From Porphyromonas asaccharolytica DSM 20707 (GTDB lineage Bacteria; Bacteroidota; Bacteroidia; Bacteroidales; Porphyromonadaceae), in assembly GCF_000212375.1 (NCBI RefSeq), contig NC_015501.1, positions 248,001 to 312,000 on the forward strand: a stretch of 64,000 bases of DNA, given 5' to 3'. The translations under genes and the position numbers were made by a program. The notes below the pieces were generated by a model. It did not search any database, was not told where the DNA came from, and worked only from the letters and a program-made list of their open reading frames with translations. Each line of letters starts with the position of its first letter. The first letter of the stretch is position 1. Shown here piece after piece: positions 9,421 through 17,618 of this stretch.

Positions 9421-10794
9421 ATGAAACAAACGATAGTCATTGGCGCCGGTATCACAGGGCTCACCACGGCACTTTACCTACGGAGAGCAGGGCTGCCCGT
9501 CCTCGTCCTCGAGGGAGCGGAGCGTGCTGGTGGGCAAATCCGCACTTTGCAGGAAGAGGGCTACACCTTCGAGACGGGTCCTAACACGGGGTCGATCTCT
9601 TTCCCCGAAGTTGCCGAGCTCTTTGCCCTCCTACCCTCAGGCTACGAAGCTGCCACGCCAGCGGGCAACTGCCGATACATTTATAAGAAAGGACGGCTGC
9701 ACCAGCTTCCCTCGGGCCCTTGGAGCGGACTCACGACACCGCTCTTCACGCTGAGTGACAAGTTCCGCCTGCTCGGTGAGCCGTGGCGCAAGAAAGGTGA
9801 CGATCCCTACGAGTCTGTCGGCTCTCTTGCGAAGCGACGTCTAGGCAAGAGCTTCCTGCAGTATGCCGTCGACCCCTTCGTCGGGGGCATCTACGCTGGC
9901 GATCCGATGAAGCTGGAGACTCGTCACGCACTCCCCAAGCTCTACAACTTAGAGCAGGAGCATGGGAGCTTCATTCGTGGAGCTATGGCAAAAGCCAAAG
10001 AGCCCAAGAACGACCGTGACCGCCTAGCCACCAAAGAGGTCTACTCAGCACGGCACGGACTGGAGACGATGATCCACGAGATGGTCGAGCAGATCGGCAC
10101 AGAGCACATTCGCACGGGAGCTACTGTCACCTCGGTCAGACAGGGTGCAGCGGGCGACTGGCTCGTCACCTACCAGCAAGGCGGGGAGCTACACGAAGTC
10201 TCAGCCGATCACGTAGTTTCTACCGTAGGCGCACACGCCTTGGCGGGTTTCCTCAGCGAGACCCTACCTGACGAACTCTTATCTTCCATTACTAGTCTCT
10301 ACTATGCGCCAATCGTCGAGGTGGCTGTCGGCTTTGACCGCACAGTCTCCAGTTACCGAGGCTTCGGTGCGCTTATGCCTTCGTCGGAGCCGGTGGACAT
10401 CCTCGGAGTTCTCTTCCCGTCGGACTGCTTTGCCGACCGCACACCGACTACCGAAGGAGTGCTTTACAGCATCTTTATGGGAGGCACACGGCGCCCCGAC
10501 TTAATCGATATGGCAGAGAAAGAGCTGCAAGCTTTGGCACTCAAAGATCTCTACAAAGTGCTCGACATCGACCCACGCATAGTGCCCAATATGGTGCATA
10601 TCTCGCGCCACCGCCATGCGATCCCGCAGTACGGAGCCGAGAGCGAGAGACGCTGTGCAGCCATTGCGGAGGTAGAGCATCGCTACCCGGGACTCATCAT
10701 TGCGGGCAACTGTCGGGACGGTATCGGTATGGCGCACCGCATCACACAAGCGACGCAGGTTGCCCAGCAACTAATCACCGACAGCGATCAGTAG
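9421..10794 (+). CDS. hemG: Protoporphyrinogen oxidase, HemG/HemY flavoprotein type
   Basis: This 457-residue FAD enzyme oxidises protoporphyrinogen IX to protoporphyrin IX, or coproporphyrinogen in the coproporphyrin branch. The N-terminus has the dinucleotide fold GAGITGLTTALYLRRAG, then the glutamate and RAGGQIRT region. The C-terminus (GLIIAGNCRDGIGMAHRI) is the FAD-contacting end typical of the family. It follows bioA by 12 bp, and a shared transcript is likely. Its last 24 bp overlap the end of aroC on the other strand. The gene is full length. The exact substrate branch cannot be told from sequence alone. Confidence 0.88.
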   Translation: MKQTIVIGAGITGLTTALYLRRAGLPVLVLEGAERAGGQIRTLQEEGYTFETGPNTGSISFPEVAELFALLPSGYEAATPAGNCRYIYKKGRLHQLPSGPWSGLTTPLFTLSDKFRLLGEPWRKKGDDPYESVGSLAKRRLGKSFLQYAVDPFVGGIYAGDPMKLETRHALPKLYNLEQEHGSFIRGAMAKAKEPKNDRDRLATKEVYSARHGLETMIHEMVEQIGTEHIRTGATVTSVRQGAAGDWLVTYQQGGELHEVSADHVVSTVGAHALAGFLSETLPDELLSSITSLYYAPIVEVAVGFDRTVSSYRGFGALMPSSEPVDILGVLFPSDCFADRTPTTEGVLYSIFMGGTRRPDLIDMAEKELQALALKDLYKVLDIDPRIVPNMVHISRHRHAIPQYGAESERRCAAIAEVEHRYPGLIIAGNCRDGIGMAHRITQATQVAQQLITDSDQ

Positions 10795-11859
10795 GTCGGC
10801 GAGGGTCAGAGCAACCATCGACTGCACGACCGGCACCGCCCGTAGTGCTATGCACGGGTCGTGACGCCCCGTGAAGGTGTGTGTCACGCTCGCCCCTTCG
10901 GTCGTGAGTGTATGCTGCGGACGAGCAATGGTAGGGGTCGGCTTGAATGCTACCTCCATCACTAGATCCTGTCCCGTCGTGATGCCGCCGAGTGCACCGC
11001 CATTGTGATTGCTTCCGAAGGTTACCTCGTCCGTATCGCTCATCGCGAGCAATTCGTCTAGCACAGCACTCCCCCGCTGCCCCGCCAGGTCAAAGCCATC
11101 GCCAAAGGCAAAAGCACGACTCCCCGGTATGCTCATCACGGCATAGCTCAGGAGTGCTGGTATACGGTCGAAGACGGGGTCTCCAAGGCCTGCGGGCAGA
11201 CCACACACCACACAGCCTACGACACCGCCCACACTGTCTCGGTCATCCTGGACCTTAGTTAGGTAGGCTGCTATCTCCTCATCTAGTGTCTCATCGGGAC
11301 AGTAGCAGAGACGATCGTAAGTATGCTCTAGGGGGTAGGTCGTGTAGTCGCCAGATAGTGACAGAGTGCCCACCTGCTGTATGAAAGCCTGCACCGTGAC
11401 GCCTCGCAGCTGCTCTAACCACTGCTGAGCGATGGCCCCCGCCACCACGCGAGCGACCGTCTCACGGCCACTCGACCGTCCGCCACCAGGCTGTGGCTCG
11501 AGACCATACTTAAGCCAGTAAGTCAGGTCGGCATGATTTGCTCTAAAGGGCTTGCCTAGCTCACTCGTGACGGTGGCGTAGTCTTGCGAGCGAGCATCCC
11601 TATTTTGTATCACGAAGGCTATCGGACTTCCCAGCGTCCGTCCCTCGTCAGTCAAGCCTGAGAGCCAGACCACTTCGTCTGGCTCTCGGCGTTTTGTCGT
11701 AGATCGTGAGTAGCCTGGACGACGCAGGTTGACAAAGTGCTGCACAGCCTCTCGATCTATCCAGAAGCCCGCAGGCATACCATCGAGGATTCCCCCCATG
11801 GCAGCTCCATGCGACTCTCCAAAGGAGGTCAGTCGCAGATGCCGTCCGAAGCTATTCAT
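10771..11859 (-). CDS. aroC: Chorismate synthase
   Basis: AroC eliminates phosphate from 5-enolpyruvylshikimate-3-phosphate to give chorismate, using reduced FMN. The 362-residue protein has the N-terminal GESHGAAMGGILDGMPAG, the GGRSSGRETVARV segment and the late GGITTGQDLVMEVAFKPT stretch, all diagnostic. Length is normal. It starts 9 bp after slyD, so slyD and aroC form an operon read leftward from the promoter at 12507. Its 3' end overlaps hemG tail to tail by 24 bp. Confidence 0.97.
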   Translation of the reverse strand: MNSFGRHLRLTSFGESHGAAMGGILDGMPAGFWIDREAVQHFVNLRRPGYSRSTTKRREPDEVVWLSGLTDEGRTLGSPIAFVIQNRDARSQDYATVTSELGKPFRANHADLTYWLKYGLEPQPGGGRSSGRETVARVVAGAIAQQWLEQLRGVTVQAFIQQVGTLSLSGDYTTYPLEHTYDRLCYCPDETLDEEIAAYLTKVQDDRDSVGGVVGCVVCGLPAGLGDPVFDRIPALLSYAVMSIPGSRAFAFGDGFDLAGQRGSAVLDELLAMSDTDEVTFGSNHNGGALGGITTGQDLVMEVAFKPTPTIARPQHTLTTEGASVTHTFTGRHDPCIALRAVPVVQSMVALTLADLLIAVGD

Positions 11860-11868
11860 AGAGATTGC

Positions 11869-12432
11869 TTAGTGGCAACCGCTGCAGCAAGAGCAGCCAC
11901 CCTCGTGGTCGTCGCCGTCGCAGCAACCGCCCGCATGTCCAGAGAATTGTGCCGTCAGTCTCTGACGATCCTCCTCGGTAGCAGGACGTGCCTCTAGGAC
12001 AGAGCCGATGAAGTGTAGCGTCTGACCAGCCAGCGGGTGGTTAAAGTCCATCGTCACCGTATCGTCTGTGATCTTCTCGACGATGCCAACCAGCTGATTG
12101 CCTTGGTTGTCGAGCATAGGGACTGCGTTGCCCTCGAAAACAACATCAGAGTGGAACTCGCCCTCTTCGTTTTTGAAGAGATCCTTCTCTAGCTCCAGTA
12201 TGTAAGCGTCAGAGACCTCTCCATACGCCTCCTCGGGCTTGAGGGTAAAGTCAAACTTGTCGCCAGCCTCTAGCCCCATCAGTTGCTTCTCAAAAGCCTC
12301 TAGTAGAAATCCAGCCCCGATGATCAGAGCTAAGGGAGCCTCAGGAGTAGCTTTCTCGACGATGTCTTCCTTTCCTTCACCCGTGTAGAGTTCGTACTCG
12401 CAGGTTACGTAACTATCTTTTGTAATCTTCAT
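11869..12432 (-). CDS. slyD: SlyD-like FKBP peptidyl-prolyl isomerase with metal-binding tail
   Basis: This is a 187-residue cytosolic FKBP-type prolyl isomerase and chaperone with the SlyD layout: a split FKBP domain (residues 1-70 and 130-150) around an insert-in-flap domain. The C-terminus is rich in Cys and His (GGCCDGDDHEGGCSCCSGCH), as in SlyD proteins that bind nickel or zinc. PLALIIGAGFLLEAFEKQL and VTMDFNHPLAGQTLHF are conserved family segments. It leads an operon with aroC. The promoter -7 lies 75 bp upstream and a large repeat block lies behind that. Confidence 0.9.
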   Translation of the reverse strand: MKITKDSYVTCEYELYTGEGKEDIVEKATPEAPLALIIGAGFLLEAFEKQLMGLEAGDKFDFTLKPEEAYGEVSDAYILELEKDLFKNEEGEFHSDVVFEGNAVPMLDNQGNQLVGIVEKITDDTVTMDFNHPLAGQTLHFIGSVLEARPATEEDRQRLTAQFSGHAGGCCDGDDHEGGCSCCSGCH

Positions 12433-12506
12433 GTTAGGTATACTTTGTTCGTGATAAAATGCGGTTCAGGCACCACTGCGATTATTACATCACACCCGTG
12501 CTACCG

Positions 12507-12514
12507 CAAAGGTA
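12507..12514 (-). promoter_or_regulatory. -7 promoter element (TACCTTTG) for slyD-aroC
   Basis: Read on the minus strand this is TACCTTTG, matching TAnnTTTG, about 75 bp before the slyD ATG. The bases just upstream (TTCG, then a CTCTAAT heptamer tract) take the place of a -33 TTTG element. Confidence 0.65.
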
Positions 12515-12519
12515 CGAAT

Positions 12520-12546
12520 TTAGAGATTAGAGATTAGAAGTTAGAG
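12520..12546. repeat. Heptamer tract (TTAGAGA/TTAGAAG) upstream of slyD
   Basis: About four 7-bp units of TTAGARR start six bases upstream of the slyD -7 element, on the side where -33 should be. Tracts of the same unit recur at 12940, 20552, 44487, 55249, 57471, 58123, 58659, 59183 and 60333. Confidence 0.75.
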
Positions 12547-12563
12547 CGAAACGAGTAGCCCGC

Positions 12564-12645
12564 TGTAGGGGCGGACCTATGTGTCCGCCCGTCCTCGTTG
12601 GAGTGCAATCTGCCTTGAGGGCGGACACGTAGGTCCGCCCCTACA
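12564..12645. repeat. 27-bp inverted repeat, REP-like hairpin
   Basis: Arms at 12564-12590 and 12619-12645 (TGTAGGGGCGGACC and its complement) match at 26 of 27 positions and enclose a 28-base loop. The preceding ACGAGTAGCCCG and the TGTAGGGRCG start relate it to the hairpin family at 44.0 kb and 57.5-59.1 kb. The rest of the 546-bp gap between slyD and the U32 gene holds the periodic element and heptamer tracts. I see no gene. Confidence 0.75.
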
Positions 12646-12768
12646 CGAACCACATCAACACGACAAGTCCCGCCATCAGACGCTGTAACACCTGTTTTGT
12701 ATCAAAGCAAGACGAGTAGCCCCTTGCAGGGACGATCGGTTTCTACTTTCTAACTTCTAACCCGATAG

Positions 12769-12928
12769 CTCCGTGGAAAATCGAAAATCTCCACGGAGGA
12801 AAAAAAAATTCTCCACGTGGAGACGTTTTGATTCCTCCGAAGTTTTATTTGATTCCTCCGAAGTTTTATTTCTCGCCTACGTGGAGAATAAAAAATATCC
12901 CCGTGGAGATTTCGAAATTTCCACGGAG
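12769..12928 (-). repeat. Periodic CACGTG element, copy 2
   Basis: Boxes start at 12769 (CTCCGTGG), 12791 (CCACGGAG), 12813 (CCACGTGG), 12877 (CTACGTGG), 12899 (CCCCGTGG) and 12921 (CCACGGAG). The steps are 22, 22, 64, 22 and 22 bp, exactly as in copy 1. Two 21-bp core units lie at 12830-12850 and 12851-12871 in the opposite orientation to copy 1. Boxes 1 and 2 have both changed and are exact reverse complements of each other. It lies between slyD and the U32 gene. Confidence 0.9.
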
Positions 12929-12939
12929 ATATCGGTGTA

Positions 12940-12985
12940 GAGATTAGATGTTAGAGATTAGAAATTAGAGGTTAGAGATTAGAGG
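12940..12985. repeat. Heptamer tract across the 3' end of the U32 gene
   Basis: About six TTAGAGR-type heptamers run from just after the periodic element into the last codons of the U32 peptidase gene, whose TAA stop is part of the tract. The tract is part of a repeat block that begins upstream of slyD. Confidence 0.65.
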
Positions 12986-14919
12986 TTAGTTTGAGGAGAG
13001 GGATCTAGCCACAGGGTCATCATGCAGTGGCGACAGTCGTTTGCGACACGCAGACGATCTCGCCCACGCACTAGATAGAGCGGTAGCGCAAAGGGTGGCT
13101 TGCGACCCGTCCGTGTGCAGTAGCCGAGCTGATGCAGTAGGCAGTGACGGGTAAACATCACGGGGATCGCACCCTCGGGACGCTCTACCTCTAGGGCGGG
13201 AGCGATGCTTCCGGAGACTCCTAGCTGGCGGTAGAGCTGACGTGCCGACTCATTCGCCACATTGTAGGTAAAGTCTAGCGTGTCGGGCAGACCATATCGC
13301 TGACGCACCGTAGGATCTGGCGTGCGGAGTAGGTCGATGCGCTTCTGCTGTAGAGGCTTACCGATGGCATCTCTGCGCTGTCGTGCTAAAGCAAGGCATC
13401 GACGCTGTAGCTCCTCCGCGAGTTCTCGTCGCAGCTCCGCAACAAGTGAGGGCGGGACGAAGAGTCCGTCTAGTTTTATGGTAACCTCTTGAGCGCGGTA
13501 TGGTGTGTCACCGAGTTTGCGGAGCGTGCGCTCTACGTGAGCCGTATTGTCCCGCTGTGCAGGCTCTAGCGTGACTGATCTGCTACGTGTGACCGACAGA
13601 TCGGGCTCCTCTGTGAGTTGCATCTCTAGCGTGAGCTGGTCGGGAGTTGCCTCTAGATGTAGCGACACAGGTATGGTGCGGGTAGAGGCATCGGGGCGTA
13701 GGAGCTGAGCCTCTAGGAGATGGTTGAGATTGCGCCAGAGCGTCGTCCCCTGCGGTAGCTCGAGCGCTTGGGAGAGACGCAGACGATAGTGCCCCGCTCG
13801 CCTAGCGGGCGTCACTTGGTTGATCTGCGCTCCGATGAGCTTCTTATCGATAGCGTAAGCGACTACCCCATCGCCATTAGCGAGCGTGATGTCGTCGCTC
13901 AGGAGTGCTATCTCTAGTTCTTTGCCTCGACTCTGGGTCACCGTGCCGATCGGCTGACCGAGGCTTTTGCTGCTATAGGGTGTGATGCTGTCGGTAGGTA
14001 TAGGCGAACCTAGGGGCGTATTGTAGGTCGTAAAGGGACGGGCAAAGGTTGCCTCCGGCTGTGGCGTGAAGGTGTACTCCTCCGCTCCCCATGAGGGTCG
14101 TCGCAACTCATCACTACGACGGGTCAAGATCTCGTCTAGCAGCTGGCGGTAGTGGGCGATGACGTTGCGCACGTAAGGGATCGCCTTGAGCCGCCCCTCC
14201 ACCTTGAAGGAGCTGACACCCGCATCAATCATCTCCTCGATGATTTCAGAGCGGTTGAGATCTTTCAGAGAGAGGAGATGCTCACCTTGGCGTAGCTTTT
14301 GTCCCTGAGCATCAACGAGATCATAAGTCATGCGGCAGTACTGAGCGCATTGCCCTCTATTGGCACTGCGCTGTGAGAGCGCCTCGGAGATAAAGCAGCG
14401 ACCACTGTAAGAGACGCAGAGCGCTCCATGGACGAACGCCTCCAGTCGTAGCGGGGTCTTGTCGCGTACCACCGCAATGTCCTGACAGCTCCACTCGCGC
14501 GGCAAGACAGCCTGCTCGAAGCCTAGATCGGAGAGCATCTGCAGCTGCTCTAGCGAGTGATTGTGGCACTGCGTGCTGGCATGTAGCGGGATAGGCGGCA
14601 GCTCCTGGGTGAGCAGTCCGAGATCCTGTATGATGAGTGCGTCTGCCCCCGCCTCGTAGAGCTGACGCGCCATCTCGACAGCATGCACTAGCTGGCGATC
14701 GGTGAGGATCGTATTGAGTGCTACATAGACTCGTGCGGCATAGCTGTGAGCTGCATCGCAGAGCTGCCGTATATCCTCGAGCGAGACCCCGACAGCACTC
14801 CTGGCACCATACTGAGGAGCACCTACATAGACCGCATCGGCACCCGCCGAGAGTGCCGCCAGACCGCCCTCGAGCGAGGAGGCTGGAGCCAATAGCTCTA
14901 TGTCGCGTAGTGTAGTCAA
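12979..14919 (-). CDS. Peptidase U32 family protein, RlhA/YdcP-like
   Basis: This 646-residue protein has an N-terminal TIM-barrel of the U32 family (LLAPASSLEGGLAALSAGADAVYVG) and the U32 cysteine signature GALCVSYSGRCFIS followed by NRGQCAQYCR. The C-terminal half fits the DUF3656-type extension of long members. Long U32 proteins of this shape include E. coli RlhA, which hydroxylates a 23S rRNA cytidine; shorter ones act in tRNA hydroxylation or ubiquinone synthesis. P. gingivalis PrtC was called a collagenase, but a protease role is doubtful. It follows upp by 13 bp and probably shares its transcript. rRNA hydroxylation is the most likely role, by analogy only. Confidence 0.85.
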   Translation of the reverse strand: MTTLRDIELLAPASSLEGGLAALSAGADAVYVGAPQYGARSAVGVSLEDIRQLCDAAHSYAARVYVALNTILTDRQLVHAVEMARQLYEAGADALIIQDLGLLTQELPPIPLHASTQCHNHSLEQLQMLSDLGFEQAVLPREWSCQDIAVVRDKTPLRLEAFVHGALCVSYSGRCFISEALSQRSANRGQCAQYCRMTYDLVDAQGQKLRQGEHLLSLKDLNRSEIIEEMIDAGVSSFKVEGRLKAIPYVRNVIAHYRQLLDEILTRRSDELRRPSWGAEEYTFTPQPEATFARPFTTYNTPLGSPIPTDSITPYSSKSLGQPIGTVTQSRGKELEIALLSDDITLANGDGVVAYAIDKKLIGAQINQVTPARRAGHYRLRLSQALELPQGTTLWRNLNHLLEAQLLRPDASTRTIPVSLHLEATPDQLTLEMQLTEEPDLSVTRSRSVTLEPAQRDNTAHVERTLRKLGDTPYRAQEVTIKLDGLFVPPSLVAELRRELAEELQRRCLALARQRRDAIGKPLQQKRIDLLRTPDPTVRQRYGLPDTLDFTYNVANESARQLYRQLGVSGSIAPALEVERPEGAIPVMFTRHCLLHQLGYCTRTGRKPPFALPLYLVRGRDRLRVANDCRHCMMTLWLDPSPQTNL

Positions 14920-14932
14920 TGGAGCCTCCCTT

Positions 14933-15592
14933 TTAGAGCTTACTACCGAAGGCTAAATCGCCCGCATCACCCAGTCCTGGGACGATGTAAGCGTGCTCGT
15001 TGAGCGCCGGATCGATGACAGCCACCCACAGTGTGACAGGTGCCTTGTCGTCAAACTGAGACTGGAGGAAGTCGATAGCTTGCTGGCTAGCTACGATGGC
15101 GACCATATGGGTATGGCGCGGTGTGCCACAGCTCTTGAGGAGCGCCTGCCAAGAGAGATGCATGGAGCCTCCGGTGGCGAGCATCGGGTCAACGAGGAGT
15201 AGCTCTTTATCGGTCAAGTCTGGTGCAGCAACATACTCGACATGTATGTCAAAGTCTTCGTCATCCTTGACCTTGCGATAGGCGGAGATGAAAGCATTTT
15301 CGGCACGATCGAAGAAGTCTAGGAAGCCGTGATGAAGGGGCAGTCCAGCACGGAGGATCGTTGCCACGACGAGCTGCTCGTCTAGTACGGCCGTGGGTGC
15401 AGTACCGAGAGGCGTCTCCACGGGACGGGTCTGGTAGTGGAGCTGCTTGCTCAGTTCGTAAGCCATAATATGGCCGATGCGCTCGATGTTTGCTCTAAAG
15501 CGTAGGGGATCTCTCTGGATCTCTCGGTCTCGTATCTCAGAGATGAAGTGGGTCAGGAGTGAAGGTCTCTCGGATAGATTGTATACCTGCAT
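14933..15592 (-). CDS. upp: Uracil phosphoribosyltransferase
   Basis: Upp salvages uracil by joining it to PRPP to give UMP. The 219-residue protein has the PRPP-binding loop LLVDPMLATGGSM and the uracil-site segment AYIVPGLGDAGDLAFG near the C-terminus. An early stretch, TILRAGLPLHHG, is also typical. It heads a two-gene unit with the U32 protein. Its -7 element (15625-15632, minus) lies 33 bp upstream and back to back with the porT-like promoter. Confidence 0.94.
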   Translation of the reverse strand: MQVYNLSERPSLLTHFISEIRDREIQRDPLRFRANIERIGHIMAYELSKQLHYQTRPVETPLGTAPTAVLDEQLVVATILRAGLPLHHGFLDFFDRAENAFISAYRKVKDDEDFDIHVEYVAAPDLTDKELLLVDPMLATGGSMHLSWQALLKSCGTPRHTHMVAIVASQQAIDFLQSQFDDKAPVTLWVAVIDPALNEHAYIVPGLGDAGDLAFGSKL

Positions 15593-15624
15593 GAGCTTTA
15601 CTATGTTTGGGTGCTTAAATCAGG

Positions 15625-15632
15625 CAAATATA
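15625..15632 (-). promoter_or_regulatory. -7 promoter element (TATATTTG) for upp
   Basis: Minus-strand TATATTTG lies 33 bp before the upp start and fits TAnnTTTG. It is only 3 bp from the plus-strand -7 element of the porT-like gene, so the two divergent promoters overlap. Confidence 0.6.
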
Positions 15633-15635
15633 CAA

Positions 15636-15643
15636 TATCTTTG
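15636..15643 (+). promoter_or_regulatory. -7 promoter element (TATCTTTG) for the porT-like gene
   Basis: Plus-strand TATCTTTG fits TAnnTTTG and places the transcript start near 15650. This excludes the ATG at 15611 as the porT-like start and favours the in-frame GTG at 15683. Confidence 0.6.
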
Positions 15644-15682
15644 TCGGATAGACGTTTGAAACACGTAGTCAATTACTCTTTT

Positions 15683-16447
15683 GTGAAGCAAACCGTAAGC
15701 ACATATCATACCTATTCACTAGGTCGTCGCCATGGGCTGGTAGGGCTCTTGCTCCTGCTGCTGATAATGCCGATGGCTACCACGCTCTCTGCACAGACAG
15801 CGAGACCGATGACACGACCCTATGCGGATCATAGGCGATTCAATTGGGGATTTCATGTGGGGGTGCATGTGGAGGATCTGATCATCGACAACCTTGGCCC
15901 GACGGAGGGGGAGGCGCAGACGCTCTATGCGGCAGTGCCTAGCTATAGCCCGGGCTTTAGCGTGGGAGTCATAGCAAACTACAATCCGCATATAGACTGG
16001 AGTATACGGGTCCTGCCGACACTACACTTTGGGGAGCAGCGACTGCTCTTTAGGACTTGGGAGGAGACGGGCGACGAGGCTTTTGAATCGATGCCGATGC
16101 GCACCAGTCAGATCGAGCTGCCACTACTGGTCAAGTACAGCTCTGTGCGCTTCAACGACACCCGCCCCTACCTCGTGGGGGGTGTCTACGGCTTGCTCAA
16201 TATGGGTCAGAAAAAGGGTGCCCCCTTGCAGTTCGCACCGCTCTCAGCGGGCTGGACCTTTGGCGTAGGGTGCGACATTTACCTGCGCTACTTCAAGCTC
16301 TCGCCTGAGCTACGCTTTGATTTTGGCTTTACTGACCTGATCCGTCACAACCGGCCCGACCTGGACGAGGGGGCTAGCATGCGCTATACCAATGCGCTAC
16401 GCCGTGGCACAGGACGTATGATCATGCTCACCTTCTGCTTCGAGTAG
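15683..16447 (+). CDS. porT: PorT-like T9SS outer-membrane beta-barrel protein
   Basis: This outer-membrane protein resembles PorT, which is needed for type IX secretion in P. gingivalis. I start it at the GTG at 15683 (254 residues). It then opens MKQTVSTYHTYS followed by a hydrophobic run and LSAQ, a good signal peptide, and lies after the -7 element at 15636. The upstream ATG at 15611 lies before that promoter. The mature part opens with RRFNWGFHVGVHVEDLIID and continues as alternating strands (PGFSVGVIANYN, PLLVKYSS, SPELRFDFGFTDLI) ending in an aromatic strand (MLTFCFE). Other T9SS genes are porU 10 kb away and two cargo genes. The name is a family match, moderately sure. Confidence 0.78.
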   Translation: MKQTVSTYHTYSLGRRHGLVGLLLLLLIMPMATTLSAQTARPMTRPYADHRRFNWGFHVGVHVEDLIIDNLGPTEGEAQTLYAAVPSYSPGFSVGVIANYNPHIDWSIRVLPTLHFGEQRLLFRTWEETGDEAFESMPMRTSQIELPLLVKYSSVRFNDTRPYLVGGVYGLLNMGQKKGAPLQFAPLSAGWTFGVGCDIYLRYFKLSPELRFDFGFTDLIRHNRPDLDEGASMRYTNALRRGTGRMIMLTFCFE

Positions 16448-16462
16448 GCGAGACGACACACC

Positions 16463-17599
16463 CTACTCTTCCGACTCCCACTGCGTAGACAACTCGTGGT
16501 AGATCCTCTCGGCTGCTACCTGCGAAGCTATGCGTGAAGGCTCTAGGCGCTGACGCACCATACGATATTGCGCTTGCTGCGTCTGATAAGCTGTGCTCTC
16601 ACGATCGAGCAGCGGGCTCAGCGCTTGAACGAGTCGCTGCGCTGTCACGGCATCGCCCAGCAGCTCCTCGACGACGGGAGACTCGGCAATCAAGTTGACC
16701 AATGAAAAGTATCGGATCGGAAGAAGATGGTCGAATGCCCAACGAGCCAAGCACCCTATGGGGAGGCGGTAGGCGACCACCTGCGGGGTACCTATGAGCG
16801 CTGTCTCAAGCGTGGCTGTCCCGGAGGTGACCAACGCAGCCGACGCTCCAGCCAAGAGCGGGAGCGTCTCATCGGTGACCAACTCTATGCGCTCATTTAT
16901 ATAAGGAGTGTAGTACGCTGGATCGATGCTCGGTGCTCCTGCGATGACTGCGCGCCATGGGGCTGGGAGGAGGTCGATCGCTTGGCACATGATCGGTAGG
17001 TTACGGGCTATCTCCGCTTCGCGGCTCCCTGGGAGGAGCGCTATATAGGGTCGTGCGGTGTCGCATAGCTTAGCATTACTATCCAGCAGCTTGCCCACGC
17101 TCTGTATGCTCGGATTGCCCACGTAGCGGGCCGTGACGCCACGCTGCGAGAGGTAGTCCGCCTCAAAGGGAAGTATTGTCAAGCAGAGATCTGTGTAGCT
17201 CTGGAGACGCTTGATGCGCCTACGACGAGAGGCCCACACCTTAGGCGGTATGTAGTAAACCACTGGCACGCCGTGACGATGCGCCATCGGGAGCGTGTAG
17301 CGCAGGTTAAAGCCTCCGTAGTCGATTGGGATGACGACATCAGGCAGATTCGAGCGCATCTCCTCTTGTAGTAGGCGTGCAGCTAGTCGTATCTTGCGCA
17401 TACTGCGCAGCACACTCGTGAAGCCCATGACCGCTATCTCACGGTAGTGGTATAGTGGGGCTACACCCGCCTGCTGCGCCATCTTGTCCCCCCCAATAAA
17501 GGAAAAAGCGGCCTTCGCATCGACCGCTTTGAGTGAGGCGATGAGCCGTGCACCATGCTCGTCGCCAGAGGCCTCGCCAGCTATGAGGAGGTATTTCAT
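16463..17599 (-). CDS. lpxB: Lipid-A-disaccharide synthase
   Basis: LpxB joins UDP-2,3-diacylglucosamine and lipid X to give the lipid A disaccharide at the inner face of the inner membrane. The 378-residue protein starts MKYLLIAGEASGDEHGARL, the LpxB signature, and includes FIGGDKMAQQG-like, GFNLRYTLPMAHRHGVPVVYYIPP-like and LLPGSREAEIARN segments of the family. It is the last gene of a leftward operon glyS-FKBP lipoprotein-surE-lpxB, 19 bp after surE. The surE-lpxB pairing recurs in Bacteroidetes as far as I recall. Confidence 0.95.
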   Translation of the reverse strand: MKYLLIAGEASGDEHGARLIASLKAVDAKAAFSFIGGDKMAQQAGVAPLYHYREIAVMGFTSVLRSMRKIRLAARLLQEEMRSNLPDVVIPIDYGGFNLRYTLPMAHRHGVPVVYYIPPKVWASRRRRIKRLQSYTDLCLTILPFEADYLSQRGVTARYVGNPSIQSVGKLLDSNAKLCDTARPYIALLPGSREAEIARNLPIMCQAIDLLPAPWRAVIAGAPSIDPAYYTPYINERIELVTDETLPLLAGASAALVTSGTATLETALIGTPQVVAYRLPIGCLARWAFDHLLPIRYFSLVNLIAESPVVEELLGDAVTAQRLVQALSPLLDRESTAYQTQQAQYRMVRQRLEPSRIASQVAAERIYHELSTQWESEE

Positions 17600-17618
17600 A
17601 GCTTGTCTCTGTATTGCT

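Noticed and set aside
12520-12546. TTAGAGR tracts as telomere-like or chromosome-end repeats
   Set aside because: The unit resembles TTAGGG only by chance. The tracts are short, imperfect and scattered in both orientations.
15611-15682. ATG at 15611 as the porT-like start
   Set aside because: It lies before the -7 element at 15636, and the extra residues do not form part of a signal peptide.
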